DNA from: Arachidicoccus soli
GTDB lineage: Bacteria > Bacteroidota > Bacteroidia > Chitinophagales > Chitinophagaceae
Reading direction: 5' to 3'
DNA length: 64,000 nucleotides
Assembly: GCF_003600625.1 (NCBI RefSeq)
Contig: NZ_CP032489.1
Coordinates: forward strand, 310,001 to 374,000
Below are positions 7,980 to 15,403 of the stretch, piece after piece. The notes under the pieces were generated by a model. That model was not told the origin of the DNA. It saw only the letters and a program-made list of their open reading frames with translations, and did not search any database. The position numbers were made by a program, and so were the translations under genes. How positions within the stretch are numbered: the first letter of the stretch is position 1; the number at the start of each line of letters is the position of its first letter.

Positions 7980-8972
7980 TTAGAAGTAATTCGCTTTCAA
8001 CCTCAACCCTGCATCTTCATCCAAGCCAAAAATCAAATTCATATTTTGTACTGCTTGTCCAGATGCGCCTTTTAGTAGATTGTCAGTAGCGGAATGAACC
8101 ACTAATTTAGAGCCAATTTTTTCTAAATAAATAACTGCGTTATTGGTATTTACAATTTGTTTCAGAAAGATAGGTTCATCACTTACAAAAGTGAATTTTG
8201 CATCTTTATAAAAATTCTTATAAGTTCTATTCAATTCTTCTAATGATAAATCGCAACTAACTGTAGAACTGATATAAATACCACGTGGAAAATCGCCACG
8301 CCAAGGAACAAAATTCAACACTTCTTTATTCTCTGACCAGGTTGGAAAGCTATTTTGCAATTGATGCAACGATTGTTGGATCTCATCTAAATGCTGATGC
8401 GTCAATGTTTTATAAGCCTGAATATTATTGGCTCTCCAGCTAAAATGCGATGTAGCCGATAGTTTTTGACCGGCACCGGTTGATCCGGTAATGCCTGTTG
8501 TATAAATTTCTTTTAATAAGTTTTCTTTTGCTAAAGGCAGTAATCCCAATTGTATAGAAGTGGCAAAACATCCCGGATTCGCAATATTCTGTGCTGATTG
8601 TATCGCTGCTTTGTTTATTTCCGGTAATCCGTAAACAAATTCCCTATCGCCAAATTTCGCATCTTTTATGAGTCGAAAATCATTGGCTAAATCTATTATT
8701 TTTATATTGCCGGGAATAGTATTTTCGGTGAGGAATTTTTTAGAATCGCCGTGTCCCATACAGAGAAATAGTACGTCAATGTCATTACTCAATTCGCTTG
8801 TAAATTTCAGAGAATTTTCACTGATTAAATCCTGATGAACTTTGGAAACAAGATTGCCCGCATTACTTTTACTATGAATAAAACCAATTTCTACTCCCGG
8901 GTGATTTACTAAAATTCTTATGAGTTCTCCACCTGTGTAGCCCGCGCCACCTATTATTCCTACTTTTATCAT
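7980..8972 (-). CDS. argC: N-acyl-gamma-glutamyl-phosphate reductase
   Basis: Reduces N-acyl-glutamyl phosphate with NADPH to the semialdehyde, third step of the pathway. The Rossmann start KVGIIGGAGYTGGEL is at 3-17, the catalytic cysteine is Cys135 in NPGCFAT, and the HFSWRANN / HQHLDEI region follows. I start at ATG 8970-8972 (MIKVGI, 330 residues) because that places the nucleotide-binding strand right at the N-terminus as in the family; a TTG six codons upstream is the alternative. It lies 65 bases downstream of argG on the same strand. Confidence 0.94.
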   Translation of the reverse strand: MIKVGIIGGAGYTGGELIRILVNHPGVEIGFIHSKSNAGNLVSKVHQDLISENSLKFTSELSNDIDVLFLCMGHGDSKKFLTENTIPGNIKIIDLANDFRLIKDAKFGDREFVYGLPEINKAAIQSAQNIANPGCFATSIQLGLLPLAKENLLKEIYTTGITGSTGAGQKLSATSHFSWRANNIQAYKTLTHQHLDEIQQSLHQLQNSFPTWSENKEVLNFVPWRGDFPRGIYISSTVSCDLSLEELNRTYKNFYKDAKFTFVSDEPIFLKQIVNTNNAVIYLEKIGSKLVVHSATDNLLKGASGQAVQNMNLIFGLDEDAGLRLKANYF

Positions 8973-9037
8973 TTCTTCTTTTTTAGCCAAAGGTTAAAAG
9001 CTTTATGCATGAAACCTTCTTATTAAAATAATCTTGT

Positions 9038-10240
9038 TTAAGTTTTATCGTTGGCATTAAATTTTACACTTTCATAAATTGCTACTTGATTGCCAAATAT
9101 TTTACTGAATCCGCGTACGTCTTCGCCCGTCCATCCATTATTCATTTCACCATATTTTCCAAATTTCGCACTCATCAAATCATATTTTGATTCGATACCT
9201 AAAATTTGAAAACGATAAGGTAATAATTGTACAAAAACGTCGCCAGTTACGTGCGCTTGTGCACTCGTAAAGTAAGCTTCAATATCGCGCATTACCGGAT
9301 CTAGAATTTGTCCTTCGTGCAAATAATTGCCATAGAATATAGACAAATTATCTTTCATCGGCAATTGCCATTTGGTCAATACATGTTTTTCCAAAGCGTG
9401 ATGTGCTTTGATAATGACTACTGGTGCGGCAGCTTCAAAACCTACTCGACCTTTGATGCCGATAATCGTATCTCCCACATGAATGTCGCGACCGATGCCA
9501 AAAGGTGCAGCAACACTTTGCAAATGCTGAATAGCTTCTGTAGGATGTGCAAATTTTTTACCATCGATAGCAATTAATTCACCTTTTTCAAAACTCAATT
9601 TCACCTCTTCGGGTTCAGATTTTGTAACCTGTATTGGCCAGGCTTCATCAGGTAAAAAACCCTTACTTGTCAATGTTTCTCGACCGCCTACACTTGTTCC
9701 CCAAAGTCCTTTGTTGATTGAATAAGCAGCTTTCGCAAAATTCATATCCACTCCTTTGCTTTTCAAATATTCAATCTCTTCTTCACGACTCAATTTTAAA
9801 TCGCGAATGGGTGTGATGATTTCAATGCCAGGAGTAACTGTATTTAAAATCATGTCAAAACGTACTTGATCATTACCTGCTCCTGTACTTCCGTGTGCAA
9901 CAGCATCTGCGTTTAATTTCTTTGCGTGCTCTGCCATGTGTAAAGCTTGCACCAAACGTTCTGCGCTTACACTTAGTGGATAGGTATTGTTTTTTAATAC
10001 ATTTCCAAAGATTAAATATTTTACAATCCTGTCGTAATAATTTTTTACGGCATCAATAGTTGTGTGGGTTTTTACCCCTAAAGCATAAGCGTGTGCTTCT
10101 ATTTTTTTTAATTCTTCTTCATTAAAGCCACCGGTATTCACAATAATGCTATGAATATCGTAACCTTTATCTTGAAAATGTTTTACACAAAAAGTAGTGT
10201 CTAATCCACCGCTAAAGCCCAATACAACTGATTTTGCCAT
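9038..10240 (-). CDS. argG: Argininosuccinate synthase
   Basis: Joins citrulline and aspartate using ATP to make argininosuccinate. The 400-residue protein shows the N-type ATP pyrophosphatase loop FSGGLDTT at 9-16 and the GSTGAGNDQVRFD block typical of the enzyme. It is the second gene of the arginine operon, 19 bases after the GNAT gene stop. Having argG and the GNAT gene as the first two cistrons means the putative leader attenuator would control both the entry reaction and the committed late step. Confidence 0.95.
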   Translation of the reverse strand: MAKSVVLGFSGGLDTTFCVKHFQDKGYDIHSIIVNTGGFNEEELKKIEAHAYALGVKTHTTIDAVKNYYDRIVKYLIFGNVLKNNTYPLSVSAERLVQALHMAEHAKKLNADAVAHGSTGAGNDQVRFDMILNTVTPGIEIITPIRDLKLSREEEIEYLKSKGVDMNFAKAAYSINKGLWGTSVGGRETLTSKGFLPDEAWPIQVTKSEPEEVKLSFEKGELIAIDGKKFAHPTEAIQHLQSVAAPFGIGRDIHVGDTIIGIKGRVGFEAAAPVVIIKAHHALEKHVLTKWQLPMKDNLSIFYGNYLHEGQILDPVMRDIEAYFTSAQAHVTGDVFVQLLPYRFQILGIESKYDLMSAKFGKYGEMNNGWTGEDVRGFSKIFGNQVAIYESVKFNANDKT

Positions 10241-10259
10241 TGTTGTTTTATTATTCTTT

Positions 10260-10952
10260 TTATAAATTAAATAAACTCAGAAAAAAAGATTTACCATTCA
10301 CTTTTTTACGAAATGCTTGTAAAAATTTATGTTGTTTCAAACGCATCAACCTTTCGTAAATTTTTGATTTTTCTTTAAAATACTCTTTCGTTTCCTCTGG
10401 CTTGTAATGATCTTTTGGGTCGAACAGCATTGCAGTACACATGCAATTTTTTCTCTCCTTACTCATCAAAATATCGTAATTGACGCAACTTTTACAACCG
10501 GCCCAGAAGTCATCATCATCTGTCAATTCGCTGTATGTTACTGGTTCGTATCCTAAATCAGAATTGATCTTCATGACAGCCAATCCTGTTGTTAAACCAA
10601 AGATTTTTGCGTCTGGGTATTTTTTTCTTGAAAGTGCGAAGGTAGTTTCTTTGATGCGTTTTGCCACACCACTTTTTCTAAAATTAGGTGAAACAATAAG
10701 ACCGGAATTGGCTACAAATTTACCATGACTCCATTCTTCAATATAGCAAAAGCCTGCCCAATGACCTTCTACTGAGAGGGCAATGACAGCCTTTCCTTCC
10801 AGCATCTTATTGACTATATATTCAGGTGAACGTTTGGCTATACCTGTGCCGCGCACTTTGGCTGAGTCAGCCATTTCGTCTACAATTTCTTGAGCATAAC
10901 CTGTATCGCCATCATTTGCAATACGTACAATAATATTATTTATATTTTCCAC
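10260..10952 (-). CDS. GNAT acyltransferase, candidate N-acylglutamate synthase of the arginine operon
   Basis: A 230-residue GNAT protein, first gene of the arginine operon. The acyl-CoA pyrophosphate loop is SPNFRKSGVAKRI (88-100). After the GNAT fold comes CKSC at 153-156 and CMC at 170-172, so CxxC-x13-CxC, which could hold a metal and is not part of a standard GNAT domain. The C-terminus is helical and basic. No ArgA or ArgJ is in the window, so by position it may supply N-acetyl- or N-succinyl-glutamate; this is an inference from context. The only start available is GTG at 10950-10952, because no in-frame ATG exists between the leader peptide stop and this point. Translation may depend on the leader RNA fold. 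Confidence 0.8.
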   Translation of the reverse strand: MENINNIIVRIANDGDTGYAQEIVDEMADSAKVRGTGIAKRSPEYIVNKMLEGKAVIALSVEGHWAGFCYIEEWSHGKFVANSGLIVSPNFRKSGVAKRIKETTFALSRKKYPDAKIFGLTTGLAVMKINSDLGYEPVTYSELTDDDDFWAGCKSCVNYDILMSKERKNCMCTAMLFDPKDHYKPEETKEYFKEKSKIYERLMRLKQHKFLQAFRKKVNGKSFFLSLFNL

Positions 10953-10980
10953 AGTTCTTGTGCTTATAGTATAATGAATA

Positions 10981-11101
10981 AACCTCGCAATGGAAAAAAC
11001 ATGCGAAGTACTAAGGTTAAGAGGCCACCATATGGATTAAGGCCTCGGTCGTCGGATTAGCGGGAAAAAAGAGCGGGGGGCATTAACAAAAGAAACCTTA
11101 G
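10981..11101 (-). promoter_or_regulatory. Candidate arginine attenuator: alternative RNA pairings
   Basis: Three pairings are visible on the minus-strand RNA. Segment 1 (CTAAGGTT, 11094-11101, inside the leader ORF) is perfectly complementary to segment 3 (AACCTTAG, 11011-11018). Stem B pairs GAGGCC (11041-11046, over the last Arg codon) with GGCCTC (11021-11026). Stem C pairs AACC and TCGCA (11015-11018 and 11002-11006) with TGCGA and GGTT (10981-10989). Segment 3 cannot be in the 1:3 duplex and in stem C at once. A ribosome at the CGA CGA codons would cover stem B. No strong U-tract follows stem C, so control of translation of the GTG-started GNAT gene is as possible as termination. Confidence 0.55.
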
Positions 11102-11114
11102 CACACACCAACAT
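11037..11114 (-). CDS. Arginine-rich leader peptide of the arg operon (25 residues)
   Basis: An ATG-initiated 26-codon ORF in the 5' leader of the arginine operon. The peptide starts MLVCAK and ends IRRPRP followed by TAA; Arg residues are at 14, 21, 22 and 24, with two adjacent CGA codons at 11049-11054. The 3' end of the ORF forms the 5' arm of a hairpin (11041-11046 with 11021-11026). It has no obvious SD, and its ATG lies in the loop of a 5-bp stem (11105-11121). The layout is that of an amino-acid leader peptide whose ribosome stalls at Arg codons when charged tRNA-Arg is low. Not recognised from any named family; inference from arrangement. Confidence 0.65.
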   Translation of the reverse strand: MLVCAKVSFVNAPRSFFPLIRRPRP

Positions 11115-11217
11115 GGGGTGTCCGGCTAAAAAAAGGCTATTTGTGTCGTAATTTTTCAACTTCTAATTATAAATGAAGTGTGAGTGAAAATTGTTATTTC
11201 TCTTTTCGTTTGCGGCG

Positions 11218-11247
11218 TAAAGGTACAATACTTCTAAAGAATGACAA
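11218..11247 (-). promoter_or_regulatory. Predicted promoter of the arg operon
   Basis: On the minus strand TTG (11245-11247) is followed after 19 bases by TACCTTTA (11218-11225), one mismatch from the Bacteroidota -7 consensus TAnnTTTG with a normal spacing to the -33 element. Transcription would start near 11211, about 100 bases before the leader peptide and 260 before the GNAT gene. Inferred from consensus only. Confidence 0.5.
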
Positions 11248-11347
11248 TTTTTTTAGTGAAAAAATTATAAAAAATTGGCTTTTGTTCCAGCGTTCCCTTA
11301 AAGAGCGAAGCAGAAGATATAATCGTAAATTAATGATTTCCAAATTT

Positions 11348-11749
11348 CTACATCTTATCGTTTTCGTTATATTTTACATCAATTTTCCAACTACCGTTTT
11401 TATTTGTTGCCTTCAATTTATGTTCTATTTTGTCGTAAGAGTTTTTGTAAGTAATAATTTCCGTATTAGTATTTACTACAGAATCTTGTTCAATGATGAT
11501 GTTGGCCGACCTATATTCTACACGTTGGTCACTTGAGTTCTTGTAGTAATTTTCTTTCAGTCTATTTAATTGTTGTTGATTAGCTGTATCTGGTAAAATA
11601 TAGAATTCTGCTCTCTTAAAATCTCCTTTCAAACAAGCATCAACGAAATATTGACTGGCAACCAAGCCATTTTCTGCGGAAGGATAGTGATCACTTCCAC
11701 AAGATGTCATTAAAAATAAGGATAAACAGATATAGAGATATTTTTTCAT
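11348..11749 (-). CDS. Small lipoprotein with DUF4878/NTF2-like domain
   Basis: 133 residues starting MKKYLYICLSLFLMTSCGSD, a clear lipoprotein signal with the lipidated Cys at about residue 16. The remainder (ASQYFVDACLKGDFKRAEFY and then strands ending in GSWKIDVKY) fits the DUF4878-type NTF2-like fold in which a long helix packs on a curved sheet. The frame stays open upstream, but the signal peptide fixes the start at 11749. A promoter TTG-N18-TACTTTTG lies upstream at 11804-11832. It probably sits on the periplasmic or outer face of a membrane; function unknown. Confidence 0.8.
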   Translation of the reverse strand: MKKYLYICLSLFLMTSCGSDHYPSAENGLVASQYFVDACLKGDFKRAEFYILPDTANQQQLNRLKENYYKNSSDQRVEYRSANIIIEQDSVVNTNTEIITYKNSYDKIEHKLKATNKNGSWKIDVKYNENDKM

Positions 11750-11803
11750 AATAAGTGTTTTGAATGCCTTTTCAAGCGAATAAAATAAACTGATTCCTGC
11801 TTT

Positions 11804-11832
11804 CAAAAGTAGCACAGTTTGCCCTTGTGCAA
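11804..11832 (-). promoter_or_regulatory. Predicted promoter of the lipoprotein gene
   Basis: The minus strand has TTG (11830-11832), 18 bases, then TACTTTTG (11804-11811), an exact match to TAnnTTTG. It overlaps head to head with the -33 region of the divergent queG promoter, so the two may compete. Confidence 0.5.
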
Positions 11833-11858
11833 TAGTTAATAAAAAAGAAATATTTTTG
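11825..11858 (+). promoter_or_regulatory. Predicted promoter of queG
   Basis: TTG at 11825-11827, 23 bases, then TATTTTTG at 11851-11858, an exact -7 consensus. The spacing is at the long end. The transcript would have a leader of only about 13 bases before the TTG start codon. Confidence 0.4.
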
Positions 11859-11878
11859 CGAGATAATTTGAGGAAGCT

Positions 11879-12805
11879 TTGAATATTAGAGAACGTACAC
11901 ATATTATCAAACAAATAGCTGCAGAACTTGGATTTGATTTCTGCGGAATAGCCCAAGCTGTAAAGTTAGACGAAGATGCACGTCGCCTGGAAGCTTGGCT
12001 CAATAAAGGTATGCATGGTAACATGCATTATATGGAGAAATATTTTGAACTGCGGGTAGACCCCACCCAATTAGTTCCGGGAGCTAAATCTGTCATCACT
12101 TTATTAAAAAATTATTATCCTGAAGCAAAACAAAATATTGAGGCGCCTAAAATATCTAAATACGCTTATGGCAATGATTATCACGAAATAATAAAAGAAA
12201 AACTAAATCTTTTTTTTGATAAATTAAATGACACATTTGGCGAAATACATGGTCGGGGCTTTGTTGATAGCGCGCCGGTATTGGAGCGTACTTGGGCTCA
12301 GAAAACTGGTTTGGGCTGGATTGGGAAAAACGGAATGCTCATCAATAAAGGCAGTGGTTCTTTCTTTTTTATTGCTTCGCTCATTATTGATTGGGAACTG
12401 GAATACGATTTGCCGATGGCGAAAGATTTTTGCGGTAGTTGTACCCGTTGTATTGATGCTTGTCCTACAGAAGCTATTCTACCAGAAAAAGTAATTAATG
12501 GAAGTAAATGTATCAGTTATTTTACTATCGAATTAAAAGACTTATTGATTCCTGACCAAATGAGACCTAAGTTTGATAATTGGATGTTCGGTTGCGATAT
12601 TTGCCAGGATGTTTGCCCATGGAATCGGTTTAGTAAACCTACCACAGATACTGCTTTCAAACCCATATTTGAAATACTTAATTTTTCTGAAAAAGAATGG
12701 AACGATTTGAGCGAAGAAAGTTTCCGTGCCATTTTTAAACACTCACCCATCAAGCGTAGTAAGTACAAAGGTATTATGCGTAATTTAAAATTTATTTCTT
12801 CATAA
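11879..12805 (+). CDS. queG: Epoxyqueuosine reductase
   Basis: Reduces epoxyqueuosine to queuosine in the wobble position of tRNAs with GUN anticodons; a cobalamin-dependent enzyme with two [4Fe-4S] clusters. Two ferredoxin-like cysteine groups are visible, CGSCTRCIDACP in the middle and CDICQDVCPWN near the end, and the catalytic region GRGFVDSAPVLERTWAQKTG is characteristic. 308 residues is normal. The start is TTG at 11879 with GAGGAAG six bases upstream; the only upstream in-frame codons run into a stop after five triplets and contain no ATG. Stands alone, followed by an unrelated acyltransferase. Confidence 0.94.
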   Translation: MNIRERTHIIKQIAAELGFDFCGIAQAVKLDEDARRLEAWLNKGMHGNMHYMEKYFELRVDPTQLVPGAKSVITLLKNYYPEAKQNIEAPKISKYAYGNDYHEIIKEKLNLFFDKLNDTFGEIHGRGFVDSAPVLERTWAQKTGLGWIGKNGMLINKGSGSFFFIASLIIDWELEYDLPMAKDFCGSCTRCIDACPTEAILPEKVINGSKCISYFTIELKDLLIPDQMRPKFDNWMFGCDICQDVCPWNRFSKPTTDTAFKPIFEILNFSEKEWNDLSEESFRAIFKHSPIKRSKYKGIMRNLKFISS

Positions 12806-12868
12806 TTTTTTTTATCTTTAGTTGTGCTTAGTTGGAAATGTTTACCGGCAACAAATAACTGATAAAAA

Positions 12869-14020
12869 ATGAAAGAACGTTTTTATTCGCTCGATGTGTT
12901 TCGCGGTGCTACTGTAGCCTTGATGATAATGGTAAATAATCCAGGCTCCTGGACACATATTTATGCGCCGCTAGACCATGCAAAATGGGTGGGCTGTACA
13001 CCAACCGATTTGGTCTTTCCTTTTTTTTTATTTGTAGTTGGTAATGCAATGGCATTCGTAATTCCGCGCTTACGAGAAGCTGGATCAACTGCATTTCTAA
13101 AGAAAGTAATCAAGCGTTCTATTCTTATTTTCGCTATTGGGTTATTTTTAAATTGGTGCCCATTTGTGGAATGGCATAACAATGTTTTAGTCTTCAAACC
13201 ATGGCACGAAGTACGTATTTTTGGAGTATTGCAACGTATTGCTGTCGCTTATTTATTTGCCTCTCTAATTGTTTATTTCTTTAAACGGAAAACGACAATT
13301 ATTATTAGTCTTATACTTCTTTTAGGTTATTGGTGGCTTTGCTATGCATTGGGTACTGCCGGGGATCCTTATAGTTTGCAAGGGTGGTTTGGGACCCGAA
13401 TGGTTGATATGAAGATTATTGGTGCTAATCATATGTATCGCGGAGAAGGGGTGGTCTTTGATCCAGAAGGAATCGCCAGCTCTTTGGCGCCAATCGTACA
13501 GGTGATCATAGGATATTTAACGGGAATGTTTATTCGTGAGAAAGGAAAGAGTTACGAGATGGTTACGAAGTTATTCGTTACCGCAGCTATACTGTTGTTT
13601 ATAGGAGCTTTTTGGGGTCAGTTTTTTCCAATAAGTAAAAAAATATGGACGAGTACTTTCGTGATTTACAGTTCCGGAATGGCAATGTTAATACTTTCGG
13701 TAATTATATATTTTATTGAGTTGCAACATAAACATACCTTGCTGGATAGATTTTTCAATGTCTTTGGTAAAAATCCTTTATTTATATTTTTTCTAAGTGG
13801 ATTTTTGCCGCGAGTAATATGGTTAATAAGAATTCCAAATGGTACTGCAAATGGCCAGCAAAATTTCATAAATCCTCTAAGTTGGTTTTACGAAAATGTC
13901 TGTAAACCAGTATTTTCTAATGAAAATAATAGCTCATTAATGTATGCCTTGTGCTTTATTGTATTTATGTGGGTAATTGTATATTTTATGGATAAGAAAA
14001 AGATTTATATCAAAGTATAG
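12869..14020 (+). CDS. DUF5009 / HGSNAT-like membrane acyltransferase
   Basis: 383 residues with about ten hydrophobic helices. The N-terminal RFYSLDVFRGATVALMIMVN with the following WVGCTPTDLVFPFFLFVVG is the hallmark of the family that includes heparan-alpha-glucosaminide N-acetyltransferase and bacterial NagX-type proteins. Those transfer acetyl from cytosolic acetyl-CoA to an amino sugar across the membrane, so a role in modifying envelope or scavenged amino sugars is likely but unproven. It follows queG by 63 bases and precedes a CBS protein by 39 bases; co-transcription is possible. Confidence 0.82.
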   Translation: MKERFYSLDVFRGATVALMIMVNNPGSWTHIYAPLDHAKWVGCTPTDLVFPFFLFVVGNAMAFVIPRLREAGSTAFLKKVIKRSILIFAIGLFLNWCPFVEWHNNVLVFKPWHEVRIFGVLQRIAVAYLFASLIVYFFKRKTTIIISLILLLGYWWLCYALGTAGDPYSLQGWFGTRMVDMKIIGANHMYRGEGVVFDPEGIASSLAPIVQVIIGYLTGMFIREKGKSYEMVTKLFVTAAILLFIGAFWGQFFPISKKIWTSTFVIYSSGMAMLILSVIIYFIELQHKHTLLDRFFNVFGKNPLFIFFLSGFLPRVIWLIRIPNGTANGQQNFINPLSWFYENVCKPVFSNENNSSLMYALCFIVFMWVIVYFMDKKKIYIKV

Positions 14021-14059
14021 AAAATCGGCATTGTTTATTCTAAATTTAAATTTTTCCTT

Positions 14060-14488
14060 ATGAAGACAGTACATTCAATTATGGAGAAGAAACCGGAAGT
14101 AGTATTCTCTGTTACAGCATCTACCAGTGTTTATGATGCTTTGCAATTAATGATGGATAAGAATATCAGTGCTCTTTTGATAATGCAAGGAAGTGAATTG
14201 CAAGGTATTTTTACGGAGAGAGATTATGCGCGTAAAATCATTTTGAAAGGCAAAGCATCTAAAACTACTACTATTGATGAAGTAATGACTAAAAACCCGA
14301 TTGTGGTAGCATCTTCTGAACAGGTTGATAGATGTATGCAGATAATGACCGATATGCACATCCGGCATTTGCCTGTGTCAGAAAAAGGTACAGTTATCGG
14401 AATGATTTCAATCGGAGATATATTGAAGCATTTAATAGAAGATCAAAAAAATACCATTGATCATTTGCAAAACTATATCAGCAGCTAG
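14060..14488 (+). CDS. Tandem CBS-domain protein
   Basis: 142 residues consisting of two CBS domains (about 5-60 and 70-130) and nothing else. The first carries GIFTERDYARKIILKGK and the second VIGMISIGDILKHLI, both typical. Stand-alone CBS pairs bind adenine nucleotides or S-adenosylmethionine and report energy status to partners; no partner is identified here. It converges on the menaquinone methyltransferase gene with only six bases between stops. Confidence 0.9.
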   Translation: MKTVHSIMEKKPEVVFSVTASTSVYDALQLMMDKNISALLIMQGSELQGIFTERDYARKIILKGKASKTTTIDEVMTKNPIVVASSEQVDRCMQIMTDMHIRHLPVSEKGTVIGMISIGDILKHLIEDQKNTIDHLQNYISS

Positions 14489-14494
14489 CAGTTT

Positions 14495-15238
14495 TTATTT
14501 TATGCCTTCATAAATGCAACAGATGCCCATTGTAAGCGGTTTGTAGAGCGTATTCTTAAAGGTAGCATTGTTCATGAGTTTTACAAAATCGTTGCGCTCT
14601 GGAAATGCTTGCACCGATTCGTTAAGATATTGATAGGCCTCCTTGTTTTTAGAAAATAATTTGCCAATGCCGGGCGTTACTACATTCATATAAAAATGAT
14701 AGATGCTTTTAAATATTTTCTGTTTGGGGCGTGAAAATTCTAAGACGACTAACTTGCCTCCCGGACGCAGAACCCGGTGCATTTCACTTAAACCTTTTTC
14801 CAAATTTTGAAAATTACGCACGCCAAAAGCTACAGTAATGGCGTCAAAAGACCCATCTTCAAATGGTAAGTTTTCGCTGTCACCTACTTGTAGATATATT
14901 CTATTATTTAAGCCGGCTTTTTGTATTTTATCCCGACCGATATTTAACATGCCCTCAGAAATATCAATGCCAATAATTTGCGCAGGCTTTAATATTTTAT
15001 AGGTCATCAATGCTACATCGGCCGTACCTGTAGCGACGTCTAAAACCCTTGCAGGTTGGGTGTCTTTTATTCGATCAATGGCTTTTTTTCTCCAGCGAAC
15101 ATCAATTCCGGCACTTAAAAAACGATTCAAAAAGTCATATTTGAAGGCAATATCGTTAAACATTTCAGCAACCTGTTCTTTCTTCTCTAAATTACTTCCC
15201 TGAATAGGTTTTATGTCGTCGTGCGCAAATTTTGTCAT
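14495..15238 (-). CDS. ubiE: Demethylmenaquinone methyltransferase
   Basis: SAM-dependent methyltransferase, 247 residues, last step of menaquinone synthesis. The UbiE family pattern is clear: YDFLNRFLSAGIDVRWRKK, motif I VLDVATGTADVA, then GIDISEGMLNIGR and the second signature RVLRPGGKLVVLEFS. I start at ATG 15236-15238 (MTKFAHDD); a longer frame exists, but an exact -7 element TACCTTTG ends just four bases before this ATG, so upstream codons would not be transcribed and the mRNA is probably nearly leaderless. Expected in a menaquinone-respiring Bacteroidota. Confidence 0.94.
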   Translation of the reverse strand: MTKFAHDDIKPIQGSNLEKKEQVAEMFNDIAFKYDFLNRFLSAGIDVRWRKKAIDRIKDTQPARVLDVATGTADVALMTYKILKPAQIIGIDISEGMLNIGRDKIQKAGLNNRIYLQVGDSENLPFEDGSFDAITVAFGVRNFQNLEKGLSEMHRVLRPGGKLVVLEFSRPKQKIFKSIYHFYMNVVTPGIGKLFSKNKEAYQYLNESVQAFPERNDFVKLMNNATFKNTLYKPLTMGICCIYEGIK

Positions 15239-15242
15239 TCGG

Positions 15243-15275
15243 CAAAGGTAAGTTTTGAATGATAAATAATTGAAA
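15243..15275 (-). promoter_or_regulatory. Predicted leaderless promoter of ubiE
   Basis: The minus strand has TTTC (15272-15275), 21 bases, then TACCTTTG (15243-15250), exact to the -7 consensus. The ATG starts four bases beyond, so the transcription start falls at or within a few bases of the start codon. Confidence 0.55.
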
Positions 15276-15403
15276 ACGATGAATGAATAATTTAGATGGA
15301 TACAATAATTTGAATTTTCATGAGTGACAAAGAACAAATATTAAATTATCATTAACCAATTGGAACATTATACTTCGTACATTCACGCTCTAATTTTAAA
15401 ATA

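Larger units (their letters stand above)
10953..11347. other. Gene-free interval holding the arg leader and promoter
   Basis: This 395-base interval holds the arginine leader region described separately (promoter, leader peptide, alternative stems). The remaining part, about 11250-11347, is AT-rich with no feature I can support apart from being the 3' flank of the lipoprotein gene on the same strand. Confidence 0.6.

Noticed and set aside
10974-11060. A plus-strand 28-codon Arg-rich ORF over the arg leader
   Set aside because: It is antisense to the operon and its Arg codons partly come from the complement of the leader stems. The minus-strand ORF fits gene order and promoter better.
11180-11536. 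Plus-strand 118-codon ORF
   Set aside because: It lies antisense to the lipoprotein gene and across the arg promoter, and has low-complexity hydrophobic content without family marks.
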